Shown here one piece after another: positions 48,985 through 59,830 of a stretch of 64,000 bases of DNA. The notes under the pieces were generated by a model. It ran no database searches. It was not told the origin of the DNA and worked only from the letters and a program-made list of their open reading frames with translations. Every line of letters begins with the position of its first letter. The stretch's first letter is position 1. Position numbers and translations under genes: made by a program. This DNA comes from Raphanus sativus (lineage: Eukaryota > Streptophyta > Magnoliopsida > Brassicales > Brassicaceae): contig NC_079516.1 in assembly GCF_000801105.2 (NCBI RefSeq), positions 27,131,043-27,195,042 on the forward strand. The letters are read 5' to 3'.

Positions 48985-49908
48985 ATGGATCCAAATTATC
49001 ATCATGCTCAATCCTCTAGTTACGTAGGACTGCTTAACAGTCAAGATGGTAGTGCTTTCAATGAAAACTTTCCTTATGAAAGTTTTCATTCTAGTGTTAA
49101 CTTTGGAGATTCCGAACCTATCCCGGCTTTCAGTTCTCAACAAACTCAAGACGCACCTCCAGAGACACCAGTGGCCCGTGCTGTGAGACGCAAATGGAAC
49201 CCAACAGATGACGAGGTGCTGATAAGTGGCTGGCTTAACACTTCTAAGGATCCTATAGTGTCAAATGACCAGAAGGCGGGTTCCTTCTGGAACCGAGTTG
49301 CTGCTTATTATGCATCAAGTCCACACGGAAGAGAGGATGGTGAGAGAGAGTGGGTTCATTGCAAGAAGAGGTGGCACAGAATCAATGATGAGATAAACAA
49401 GTTCTGTGGCGCATACGCGGCAGCAGAGAGACAACAGAGGAGTGGTGAGAGTGACACTGACGTTCTGAAGAAGGCGCATGACATTTTCCACTCTGATCAT
49501 GGACACAAGTTCACCCTTGAACACGCGTGGTGTATGCTCAAGTATGAACAGAAGTGGATGAGTCTTAACACACCTAAACCAGGTTCGAAGAGGAAGAACA
49601 CTGAGACAAGTACCCAAAGTTCTACCACTGAAGGTTTTGTTGAACCTGAGAGCACGCCACAAGGCCTCGTTGAGCCTGAGCGCAGGCCAGAAGGGATCAA
49701 GGCTGCTAAGGCTAAAAGAAACACGCTTAAAGGGAAGTTTGTGGCTGAGTATGCGGCCGTTTGGGATATGAAGAAGGTGGATTTGGAGAAGAAGGAGACA
49801 CTATCGAAGCTAGGTATACTAGACAGTCTCATTGCACTTGCCAAGGTGCAACCATTGACTGAGGCGGAAGAAGCGGTGAAGAATAAGCTACTAGCCCAGT
49901 ACTTCTGA
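48985..49908 (+). CDS. Harbinger ORF1, Myb/SANT-like DNA-binding protein
   Basis: In PIF/Harbinger elements ORF1 binds DNA and helps import the transposase to the nucleus. This one is open over 307 residues. The trihelix/Myb-like domain lies at about residues 70-160: RKWNPTDDEVLISGWLNTSK, SFWNRVAAYYASS and WVHCKKRWHRINDEINKF, with the spaced tryptophans of such domains. A conserved downstream block (FTLEHAWCMLKYEQKWMS), a basic linker (KPGSKRKN) and a C-terminal coiled-coil-like region (KVDLEKKETLSKLGILDSLI) resembling the NAM-associated C-terminal domain follow. In crucifer annotations such genes are often mislabelled as glutathione S-transferase T3-like. The start Met is the first in the frame and fits relatives I know. 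No defects were seen. Confidence 0.88.
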   Translation: MDPNYHHAQSSSYVGLLNSQDGSAFNENFPYESFHSSVNFGDSEPIPAFSSQQTQDAPPETPVARAVRRKWNPTDDEVLISGWLNTSKDPIVSNDQKAGSFWNRVAAYYASSPHGREDGEREWVHCKKRWHRINDEINKFCGAYAAAERQQRSGESDTDVLKKAHDIFHSDHGHKFTLEHAWCMLKYEQKWMSLNTPKPGSKRKNTETSTQSSTTEGFVEPESTPQGLVEPERRPEGIKAAKAKRNTLKGKFVAEYAAVWDMKKVDLEKKETLSKLGILDSLIALAKVQPLTEAEEAVKNKLLAQYF

Positions 49909-50151
49909 AAGAAAAATCTGCTTGTCTTTATTTTTATGTTTGCTGTTTGTTGCCTTTATGCTTGTCTGTATGTTTGAAAAATCTGCTCTATGCTTGTCTT
50001 TATGTTTGTTGTTGGTCTATGTATCGAAATGCTTTAGTGTTTTCAATAAATGAAGTTGCTATAATTAGTTGTAGCTCTATGTATCTGTCATCTTTAGTGT
50101 TTTCAATAAATGATGTTGCTCTAATGAAGTTTATGGCAGGTTTAATAAGCG

Positions 50152-50777
50152 ATGGGAGTTTACAGCTATTCGCAGCCATCTCAGTCGGAAGATTTATTTG
50201 GAAACAATGACGACAGTGACTACAGTGAGACGGAGGATTTAATACGCCGTGATCAAGCTGAGCTAAGCTTGGAAAGACGTTCAGAGGTTCAGTATCCTCT
50301 GCAACCGGAGGTTGAGTTTGGCTGCCCACAGGTTTGCTACTGTGGTTCTGAGCCACTCATCCGCAACAGTCGTACTGATCCAGGTAAGTGTAGTATTGAA
50401 TATGTGATACAGGTAATGAGTAGGTGGTATGTGATACAGGTTATGAGTATTGTATATGTGATACAGGTCGGTTATACTACACTTGCGCGAATGTTGACGA
50501 CGGCGAATGCCATGTCTGGAAGTGGTGGGATGAGGCCATCATGGAGGAGATGAGAGCGAGAGATAGACACGTGCTTCAGCTAGCTGAGAAGGTAGATAAT
50601 CTGACTGTTTTGCCTGACTATGAGACTGACCAGAGGTTGAGTAGCCTAGAGAAGACTGTGGGTGATATAGTGGTGGATAAATCAGAGCTGAGGTTGAGTA
50701 GCCTAGAGAAGTATGGATTTCAGTGCTTTGTAATAGCCATGCTTCTTGTTGTGGTTGTGGTAGCCATGGTGGTCTAA
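50152..50777 (+). CDS. GRF-type zinc-finger protein with C-terminal membrane segment, carried by the Harbinger element
   Basis: The proposed exons are 50152-50383 and 50467-50777 (180 residues). The donor CCAG|GTAAGT and acceptor ATACAG restore the frame (TDPG-RLYYTC). The joined product has the GRF zinc finger C-x-C...C...C-H-x-W (CPQVCYCGSEPLI, YYTCANVDDGECHVWKWWDE). A helical stretch (EEMRARDRHVLQLAEKVDNL), a twice-repeated LRLSSLEK motif and a terminal hydrophobic segment FVIAMLLVVVVVAMVV, likely a tail anchor, follow. Similar small proteins (At4g04775-like) are numerous in crucifer genomes and their function is unknown to me. It lies between ORF1 and the transposase on the same strand, inside the element termini, so it is element-borne. 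The role is open. Confidence 0.72.
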
Positions 50778-51292
50778 TTGTAGTCGAGATGCTTTGTAAT
50801 AGGTTGTAATAGGATGTAGTGGACTTTTGTGACATGTAATTTGTTTTCCTAACATGTCTCGGATCATGTGATTTTTGTGACATGTAATTTGTAATTTGTA
50901 TTCTTGGCTTTGTAATTAATTTGTAATTTGTATTCTTGACTTTGTAATCTGTACTCTTGTATTTGTACTCTTGTATTTGTAATTTGTATTCTTTCATTTA
51001 TTTCTTTATTCAGTTTGTACCAATAAGTTACATGATCTCACCAAATTCACATGTTTTTTTCCTTTCTACCAACAAATCACAAGTTTAGTTTCTTCCTACC
51101 AATAAGTGACATCCCACCAAAAACACATGTTTTGTAGTTCTACCAATAAGTCACATGATCTCACCAAATTCACATGTTCCTTATCTATATAATAAGTAAT
51201 AACATCCTTGTTCTCTCATTTCAAACATCCAACGTATCCCTCTTCTCTTAACATTATCCAGCCTTCTTTTTTTTTAAATCCAGAATTGCTTC

Positions 51293-52542
51293 ATGGCATC
51301 ATCTTCTCACTATCATTATCACAACAATGATGAGGAGGATGAATTTGATTCTGTTTTTGATGATCTTTATGAAGAGCTCGAATTCATTCCGGAACCAAAA
51401 GAGAGGAAAAACGTATCTATATTGAGAGAAACCGGGAAGAAGGACACAAAAAACTCTGGAATGATTATTTCAAAGACACTCCAACATATCCGCACAATTT
51501 ATTCCGCCGACGGTTCCGAATGAACAAGCGCTTGTTCTTGAGAATTGTGCATCGTCTCTCTACAGAAGTTGAATATTTTCGTCTAACTGAAGATGCCCTC
51601 GGACGATCGAGTCTAACTCCACTCCAAAAATGTACCGCAGCAATTCGTCAATTGGCCTATGGTAGTGCCTCTGATGCAGTTGACGAGTATGTACGACTTG
51701 CTGAAACAACGGCTCAACACTGTTTGCACAATTTCACAGCCGGAATAATCGACTTATTTGGCGATCAATACCTAAGACGTCCCACACCGGAGGATCTACA
51801 AAGACTACTGCTAAAGGGTGAAGAACGTGGATTTCCCGGGATGATTGGAAGCATTGACTGTATGCATTGGGAGTGGAAGAACTGCCCCACCGCTTGGAAA
51901 GGGATGTATTCTCGTGGATCCGGAAAACCAACAATTGTGTTGGAGGCGGTTGCTTCGTATGACCTTTGGATATGGCACTCTTTTTTTGGAGCTCCATGTA
52001 CTATGAACGATCTCAATATTCTTGATAGATCACCTGTTTTTGATGATATAATTAACGGAGAAGCTCCCGAAGTTAATTTCTATGTCAACGGAAGAGAGTA
52101 CAATTTGGCTTACTATCTGACGGATGGTATTTATCCAAAGTGGGCGACTTTTATTCAATCAATCCGACTACCACAGACTCCAAAACATTCAAAATTTGCT
52201 ACAACCCAAGAATCCGTTCGAAAAGATGTTGAACGTGCCTTTGGAGTCCTCCAATCTAGGTTCGCCATTGTTAAAAATCCATCTAAATTATGGGATAAAA
52301 GCAAGATAGGAAATATTATGAGAGCTTGTATCATTCTCCATAATATAATTGTCGAAGATGAACGAGATTCAAACACTCTCGAGGAATTTGAAGATGGCGA
52401 TCAAACTTTTGTGATAAAAAAAACCACAAAACACGGCAGCAGAATTGCTCTTCGCAAAGAAGTTCGGAATCCAAATATTCATCTAAATTTAAAAGAAGAT
52501 TTGATCGAACATATTTGGCAAAAATTTGGACATCTTCCATGA
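51293..52542 (+). pseudogene. PIF/Harbinger DDE transposase, one frameshift
   Basis: The N-terminus (51293, MASSSHYHYHNNDEEDEFDS) runs in one frame to about 51410. There, in a run of five A, the frame shifts by one base. The continuation IERNREEGHKKLWNDYF leads in frame into the long reading frame from 51520. That frame has the DDE_Tnp_4 domain: the first Asp in GMIGSIDCMHWEWKNCPTAW, the second in CTMNDLNILDRSPVF, and Glu in KDVERAFGVLQSRFAIVKNP, plus YLTDGIYPKWATFIQ and IMRACIILHNIIVEDERD. The end EHIWQKFGHLP is standard. If the single base is a sequencing error the enzyme would be complete at about 415 residues. Otherwise the 340-residue product lacks the N-terminus but keeps the catalytic triad. 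Confidence 0.88.
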
Positions 52543-52996
52543 TTTCAATAAAATGTTTGTAATTTGTTTTACCATTTTGTAATTTGTTTTTCATTTTTTG
52601 TAATTTGTTTTTCCTTTTTGTAATTTGTATTTCAACTTTGTGATTTGTTTTTCCTTTTTGTAATTTGTATTTCCATTAAAAATTAATGTTTCGTGTTTTT
52701 TCAATCTCTACTCTTTTTTTTAATTACTTTAAAAAATAACTTAAGGGACATTTGCAAGTCCCTCCAATAATCTTAATTTTTAATATGACCCTTAACCTAC
52801 TAAAATACTCTAAGGGCCTCCAAATTAGTCCTAGGGATATTGATGTTCTTAGTTCTGTTTTCGGTTGTCGTTAAATTTATTGGAAAAAAATTATTATCTC
52901 TTTTTTAATTAACTATAACATGTCTACCAAATATAAAATTGTTCATAGTGAAGATCTTGGATACATAAATGCCGACGGACCACACGGTGATAGAGA

Positions 52997-54471
52997 TCAA
53001 AGTTCAAGCTTCACTGGGTATTTGTCAACGCAATGTTCCCAGGGACTATTAACAGACGGCTCAACATTACGTAATGCAACCCAAACCGCACTGTTACACT
53101 TAAACCCTGACCCCAAAGCAATCTGCCAAGCTTTGTTTCCTTTCTTCATCCTACCTTTAGCCTCCGTATAAGCTAACTCATACCAAATAGAGCTCGAAGA
53201 GGTATTCCCAAACCTATGCAGAGTTGACCTCGACGCCTCCACATGTATTGGTGATAGCCCTAAGCTTTTCTCGAGTTCATCGATCAGTGCCCTCCCACCC
53301 GCATGGATACAGAAATGATCAATGGCACACTTGAAATCCGGAACATAAAGCTTGATCTTGTCGTGAAAGAATTTCTTGCGGATGTAAGAAATGAAAAAGA
53401 GAAGCTTTTCGCTCACGGGAAGAACCAACGGACCCAGAGTAGCGATGTTTTTGGTAATGGTTCTGGCAGCCACAGTGGTTATATCTTTGGTCAATGAGAT
53501 CCCGGTTATCCCCTTGTCATCATCTTCTTGCTGCACACATCTATATGATCTGTCGTCTGCTCCTGTATGAGTACGAACCGTGTGGAGCAGTTTGTACTTG
53601 GAACGTCTTCGGTCACACGACTTGTTAGAAAGCAAGATTGCGGCTCCACCAACACGGAACAAGCAATTGCTGAGAAGCATAGATCTGTTACTACCAATGT
53701 ACATGCTGCGGCTGAGATTCTCCGTGCTCACTACAAGAGCATAAGTGTTCTTATGAACTTGCAACAAGTCGTTGGCTAGATCCATAGCGATGACGCCCGC
53801 GCTGCAACCCATACCGCCGAGGCTGAAGCTTTTGGTGTTGCTCCTAAGCTTGTATTTGTTAACTACCATCGCTGAAAGCGAAGGAGTTGGGTTAAACATG
53901 CTTGAGTTTACGATGATTATACCTATTTCACGTGTGTTGACTTTGGTGTTGGCTAAGAGATTGTCGATGGCGTCGAAGATGACTGTTTCTGTCTCCTCAC
54001 GTGCAGCCGCCATTTTCTGAAGTGGTGGGACGTTTAGTATTGCTTTTGGGACGTAGGTTTCGTCCCCCAGGCCGGACCGTTCCAAAACCCTAAAAATGAA
54101 GTTCAGTGATGACCCCTCGTCCAACCCTTCGTCCAGTGAACGCATAGATTGGTTCATTTCTTGATTCTTTTTGACGTTATCTATGATCTTTTGAACTGTA
54201 ATCTTTTGTTGCGCAGGAGGGAGATGGCAGGAGTAGTCAACGAGGTAAACAGATCTAGGTCGGGTCACGAAGTAGACGGCTGACCCGATAGACAGAACGA
54301 AAAGAGAATGGTTAGGGGTACGAGGTTGTGTTGGAGATGGTACCAGAGGTATTGAAAGTCCTCTTGGTTTAGGCTTGATGCTTTACTGGCCACAAGTGCC
54401 GTTAACGGGAACATGCAGAGCTTGGAAAAGTGGGTAGTGAGGTAATGGTAAATAAGCTTTATATGAGCCAT
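52997..54471 (-). pseudogene. 3-ketoacyl-CoA synthase, KCS17/FAE1 clade, with one N-terminal frameshift
   Basis: KCS enzymes condense malonyl-CoA with acyl-CoA at the ER to start each round of very-long-chain fatty acid elongation. The first frame (54471, MAHIKLIYHYLTTHFSKLCM) covers two membrane segments and runs off frame near 54285. One base later the frame continues [18 protein letters not shown] to the end. The catalytic Cys ([12 protein letters not shown]), His ([17 protein letters not shown]) and Asn ([15 protein letters not shown]) are all present, and the C-terminus [17 protein letters not shown] is normal. It is intronless and about 490 residues without the shift, as in the FAE1 clade (usually ~490-510). 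It is closest by eye to KCS17 and FAE1. It could be a recent pseudogene or a base-calling error. Confidence 0.9.
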
Positions 54472-54873
54472 TAGAGAGTATGAGAGAACAAAGAAGTGAG
54501 CGATAAGTAGATATTTCTGATATGTTTTTCACTCTCTTCACATACGATATTTATAGAGACGTATATCCACATGTATGCAAACCTTGCAAATATCATATTT
54601 TCTATATGACATGTTATTGAATCTTCGAGTTCCAATTACTCTTCCTGAAACGTAATCAAGGGTGCTCACAGTGGCAGATCTGAAAATGATTTTCATTATA
54701 GATAACGTATTTAAACTTAATGGAACGGATGTTGTCCAAACAAAAAAACTTAATATAACGGATATATTATGAATTTGTGGTTGTATTTGAAAGTTCAAAA
54801 CAGAAATCTATTGGGTCAAACCTAATTTTGATAAAATATTTCACTGAAATGAAGTCAATTTACATAAAAATCA
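54472..54873. other. upstream flank of the KCS gene
   Basis: This is the presumed promoter of the minus-strand KCS gene up to the Helitron end at 54874. No distinctive box is claimed. Confidence 0.4.
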
Positions 54874-56197
54874 CTAGATCTCGATCCGCACAACCGTGCG
54901 GATGTTTGTTTTCATTTATTTTTAAAACATAATAGTCTTATAGTATTTTTTCCTTTGAATAGAATGTTTCAAACTTTCACATGTATTAGTATCTTTTTTT
55001 ATATATGTTTTTCGATTATTATTTTATTATTGAAATCATAAATATATATAAATATTAGTAAAATATTGTTTTATTGTCATCTTCAGAGATAATTTAACAT
55101 TTTACATATTTATAAAGTTTTTTAAAAATTAAACTTTAGTTTCCCTAGATTTATATTATCGAATAAATAATTAAAATTTTAATTTTTGTTTAGCTTTTAA
55201 AATAAACTTTATAGTTTAAAATTTGTTTTCATTGGTTTAAAGTAGTATAGTTTAATCATTATTAGATAATGATGATTTTTTTTATTTAATTTGTTTTTAT
55301 AATTTTAATAGTTAAGATCGAGAAATATTTAAATAATTAACATATGGAGGTATATTAGTACATCATTAAAATATATATATTTAAGTTATACTAAGTAAAT
55401 GTTTAATTATTTAGAATATTCATAGAATACTCCTAATTTTGTTAAACACACGTAAATTTAAAGATATATAATTTTCGAGAATACAGGATGAACATTTTGA
55501 GAAAATGACGGCAAAAATAGATATGTGAGTTTGATCTCCAAATTTCAAAATCATTGCATAGAATATTCCTCATTTTATTAAACACACGAAAACAATATAT
55601 ATAAAATTAGATATTGCTTAGATTTTATAAAAACAGAATAGTGATTAATCTTTAATTTATTTAAATTTTAATATAATAGATAGATTTTGATATCTATTAT
55701 AACAACTGAATGTAGATATTCTAAAAAATATGAACGATGTGAACAGTGCACCAACTTCATCTTCTGAAAATGCATCAAAGTGACCATAAAAAATTATTAT
55801 GTTCGGAGCTTGGATTCAAATAATCTTTAGTAAACGAAACTTGCGACTAACTTAGTGTAATTGTATAAAATGACCATAATTTAAATATTGTCTTCTGCTT
55901 TTATGAACGGGGAAAACAATACTAAGAAAACACTATTAGTCAAATAATATGTGAAGACGTCTGTCAAAACTTGACATGAAGTTCATGTTTTCATTTCAAA
56001 GGTGTTTAAAGTCTGTTTGCTACTCAAACAATCTGTGAACATGTCGATATGTGTATTTAATGATATGTGTTTTATTTTATTTAATCTACTTGTTATTAAT
56101 GATTGAAAATACAATTTGACTAATTCTAGTAGATAATCCATTTTCTAAAATATCACACATGAATAAGAAATCATGACTTCTCTTTTAATATAATAGA
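54874..56197 (-). mobile_element. non-autonomous Helitron, both ends readable
   Basis: Read on the minus strand it starts TCTATTATATTAAAAGAGAA after an A (5' end at 56197). It ends with the hairpin ATCCGCACGGTTGTGCGGAT, a short spacer and CTAG before T (3' end at 54874). This obeys the A|TC...CTRR|T rule with no duplication. The 1324-bp interior is AT-rich and non-coding. Confidence 0.88.
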
Positions 56198-56282
56198 TTA
56201 AAGGTATATTAATCTTAAACCATCACTAGTGGAGAGTTCTACCCAAAAAACCTATTTTTGGGGAGAAATTTGTCTGAATATC

Positions 56283-56720
56283 TTTTTTTGTTTTAACATC
56301 AAACGGCTATTGTATTATTTATATTTGAGGTGGTTTGGATAATAAGATCGGAATAAAACAACAAAAAAACCAAAAAGATCTATGAAAAGTGCGAGCGATC
56401 TAGTTCACGAATCAACAATTCTATTTTGAGCCCTTGGAATGTAGTAGATCTTGAAGTCTGGAAAACACATCTTGTAAATTTGAATAGCATCCAGCTCAAT
56501 TGAGAAGTTTGCCCAAGCTTGTGGTTCTGTTACCATTGATATTAGATCATTGCAATTTGTACCAAATCTCTGATATGTCGAATGTTGCAGCATAATCTCC
56601 ATTCCTATTTTAGTGCTTTCAGTTCCGAATGTAGTGCTGACTCACGTCTCCTCAAGTTTCGTGTTCCCATAAGTTGGATCTTTTGCATGCTATCCTTCTA
56701 AACCCATAAAATACCACTGA
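56283..56720 (-). pseudogene. LINE RNase H-like fragment
   Basis: The minus-strand frame MEIMLQHSTYQRFGTNCNDL, then ISMVTEPQAWANFSIELDAI and KIYYIPRAQNRIVDS, matches the end of the RNase H-like (RVT_3) domain of plant LINEs. The stretch upstream (to ~56720) carries decayed parts of the same domain. An A-rich tail precedes 56290 on that strand. The piece is truncated and non-functional. Confidence 0.75.
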
Positions 56721-56962
56721 ATTATACTCCAAAGGTTCATGAACCATCCACCGTACAAATATCATTCAAACTTCAGATTTGTGGTTCTTCAACAATTTAA
56801 ATATGTGGATTATCTTTTACGTTGTATTTATTTATTGTATTTTGAATGTTAATCATTAAATGAGTGACAGGTAGGAAAACTATCAAAGAAAACTCTTTTC
56901 TTAATTGTTTTTATCCCCCACTAGATGCACATGCTCTCTTTCTTTAGTGATCAAGAGTCAAA

Positions 56963-57178
56963 ACCAGCTCCAATCTATTTTCAGTTCTAAAATAAAAAGC
57001 CTCTATAATAGAGATAAATATATTCTAGTGTATTTCTCTAAAATATAATAGAATATTTTTACCTTTTTCTATAAATAGAAAATATTCTATTAACGAAAAA
57101 GAAATATATGTGAATTAGAGTAATATCACTTGTAAATATTATATTAGAGATAAAAATAAAAATGAGTTGGAAAAGCTC
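56963..57178. mobile_element. probable MITE
   Basis: The ends CCAGCTCCAATCTATTTTC and, inverted, GAGCTTTTCCAACTCATTTT are related. The interior has inverted TATTCTATTA/TAATAGAATA blocks. TAA follows the right end, but the left duplication is unclear. Confidence 0.4.
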
Positions 57179-57179
57179 T

Positions 57180-57862
57180 AAGAATCTAAGATATATTTAT
57201 ATATAGTATAAATTTGAAAAGCATGTGATTAGTCATGTCATTTTATTCTTGTACTTACGCCACAATGATAATGAAACCTAAAAACCAAAAGAAAAAGAAG
57301 AGACAAAGAAAGATAATAGGTTGAGGTATTTTTACCCAATTGCACATGGTCCAGGGTATTTTTCCTTGGATGTGAAGTTCCCCAATAACACTCTAACCTT
57401 TAAAACCTTATTTTCTTATTTACTACGACAGTTGTGTTTAGAGTCAACTAATCGTTTTCTTCCGGGACAGTTGTGTCGATCCTAGATCAATTGCCAAGAA
57501 AAGTTGTTTCCTACAACTAGAATTTACAAGGCCCAAAAATAGTTAATGCTAACAACCACAAAAAATGCATTCTGGAGTATATGCAACCCTGAGCACAAGC
57601 GTTATTGTTAATTTGTTAATTTTCTAGCTGTAATATTATAAAAAGGAGACAAAATTTATTGGGGCATAGGGACAGGGGGAGGAGGGTTAAGGACTTCTAA
57701 ACTTCAAGTACGAATCCGAAAAGGAGAAAGACAATTAACTGCAAAATCTCATCATGAGAAGGTAGTGTTCCACACTTTGCAGTGTTCAGGGAACACCTAA
57801 GTTGTAAGACTTCACAAGATAGAGGCAATGTTTGTTTCACCAGCGTCAGTGACTAAACGTTG
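57180..57862. other. intergenic DNA, no gene recognised
   Basis: The sequence is moderately AT-rich with stops in all frames. No coding or element signature was found. Confidence 0.45.
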
Positions 57863-57865
57863 TTA

Positions 57866-58138
57866 GAGCATCTTTAGTGATTAATTTCTCAACATTAGTT
57901 TCTAAGAAATATTTCATTTGTATTTTTAAGAAAATTTATTTTATATTAAAATTAAATGGTTAAAATCCATTTGTGCCATTTAAATAATGACATCTATAAA
58001 ATCAGTACCCCTCATCTTTCAAAATTTCTTGAAGAAGAAACGTTTGCTTTAAAAATTTATTCTTTCTCATACTTTTAATATATATAATAATTTTTTTGTT
58101 TAAGAGACTATGGGAAGAGTTTCCCATTAAAGATTTCC
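57866..58138. mobile_element. Tourist-like (PIF/Harbinger) MITE
   Basis: The left end GAGCATCTTTAGTGATTAAT and the inverted right end GGAAATCTTTAATGGGAAAC are related. TTA flanks both sides (57863-57865 and 58139-58141). Directly after the right TTA comes GAGTATCTTCAATGGG, which looks like the start of another such element that is not complete. Confidence 0.7.
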
Positions 58139-58199
58139 TTAGAGTATCTTCAATGGGTAGAATTCTTTATTGGAGGTGATTTTAGTTTTTTCAGTTGCG

Positions 58200-59830
58200 A
58201 GTTTTGTAGTAAATCATGGCAACAAGACGCTAGCATTTCATGATTAAATTTTTGATCACTGAAAATTTCAGTGTTGCAACAAAAACATGCCATAAAAAAA
58301 TCTTTAATACAATTTTATTGACCAAACAATTTTGGCGGTTGATAGACAAATCTGAATGTTTGTTCTCAAAAGTATTTAATGAAAGCTACTTTTGGAATTC
58401 TGATCCACTGGATCATTTCAGATCTTAGGCATCCTTTTGGATTGGAAAATTATCTGTTCAGCTAGATCTCTAGTTAAAAAAGGCTAATCAAAAGAGTAGG
58501 AACATGGAAGCCCATTTCAGTATAAAATAATCATTGGATCCCCTGCTACTCACATGAAGTCAGCATTACCAAAAAGTTACAATCAGTTTCTTAATCATTT
58601 TTTAATGGTGGAACATCTTATTATCTCTATAGATTGTTCTTGGAATGTGAATTTGCTCGATTCATATATACATCCGGAAGATGTGAAGATCGTTAAAGGT
58701 CTGGTGATTAGTAGGAATTACAAACTAGATATGTATGGTTGGATGTTTACAGAGTCTGATTAATATACAGGTAAATCAGGGTACAAAGCAAAGCACCTAT
58801 ATATGGATAGGGGGCCTAGGACGATCTATTATGTACCAGACATCAAGACCATGTTGGTTTTTTCATGGAACCTGAAGTGTCTCCCGAAACCGAGACACTT
58901 TGTTTGGCAAGTGGTATTTGGTATTTTACCAGCTTCAAAAAAAACCTTAGGGTACGAGGGATTCCCTCGAATATGATTTAAGGTATATTATTTGTGGGGC
59001 GGAGGAGGAGACCATTCATCATGTTCTCTGCGAATGTCCACCAGTACTTCACACTTGGGAACTCTCAAGGGTCTCCTCAAACTCAGGAATTTTTCCATCT
59101 TCTTCGGTCTTTGCAAGTATTGATTATTTGTCTTGGAGACTTCCGAAAGATTATGATTTATTTCTCTTGGATATTGTGGTACATTTGGAAGAATTGCAAT
59201 GAAAAGATTTATAAGAATAAGAATGAGAATTCACAGGAAATTTTGTGTATTGCTGAGATACAAGTGGCGTTGTCGACTGAGGCGCAACTTATGGTTAAGG
59301 ATAATCTCCCAATGAGGCAAACAGGGAGTGACTTGCAATCTCTGAGCCATACCAAAATTTGCTATATGGTGCATGGAGGAATAAAGGCAAGTTCACAGGC
59401 CAGGGTTAGGTTTGCAGAACCTTCGGAATGGAAGACACAATGATGGGGGTGATGAATCTCCGGCTAAGTCTATCACTATTACATGCTGAATGTGAAGCTC
59501 TGATTTAGGTTATAAATTTATAAAGACCCTCAAGTTCTCAGATGTAGTTTTCACAATATAATGTTCTAAATTAGTGGAGAGAATATTGACACCAGACGAA
59601 TGGCCATCATTCTCTACACATTTGGAATAATTTTGACGCAGTAAGAGCTTCTTCCCTAGTTTCAAGATTGAGCATATTTCAAGAGCACAAAACACATTGG
59701 TGGACAAGCTTGCATGAGGTGCGAGTAGTTCTACTTCAGGTGTGCTTTATGTTGATTCTTCACCTCCAGCTTGGCTTTCTGAATTGAGAGGTTTATCTTT
59801 GTAGTTTAATTTATTGCTGTCTCAAAAAAA
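58200..59830 (+). pseudogene. LINE ORF2 C-terminal remnant, copy 1
   Basis: Decayed plus-strand pieces read TKQFWRLIDKSECLFSKVF, then IHPEDVKIVKGLVISRNYKL, MYGWMFTESD and SGYKAKHLYMDRGPRTI. The zinc-binding zf-RVT part follows (LKCLPKPRHFVWQVVFGILP, ICGAEEETIHHVLCECPPV), then a degraded RNase H-like region and an A-rich tail at about 59825. This is the tail half of a plant LINE with many stops. Confidence 0.78.

Larger units (their letters stand above)
47843..52848 (+). mobile_element. PIF/Harbinger DNA transposon, nearly intact, three genes
   Basis: TTA is duplicated at both ends (47840-47842 and 52849-52851), the PIF/Harbinger TSD. The termini GAGCATCAGTAACGCCGG and, inverted, GAACATCAATATCCCTAGG are related. 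Inside, all on the plus strand, are a Myb/SANT-like ORF1, a GRF zinc-finger/membrane ORF and the DDE transposase. The GC-rich pyrimidine-rich leader (47930-48300) is followed by a non-coding stretch with repeats of GTTGATAGCTTTAAGT (48610-48830). The element sits about 150 bp beyond the 3' end of the KCS gene. Confidence 0.93.
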
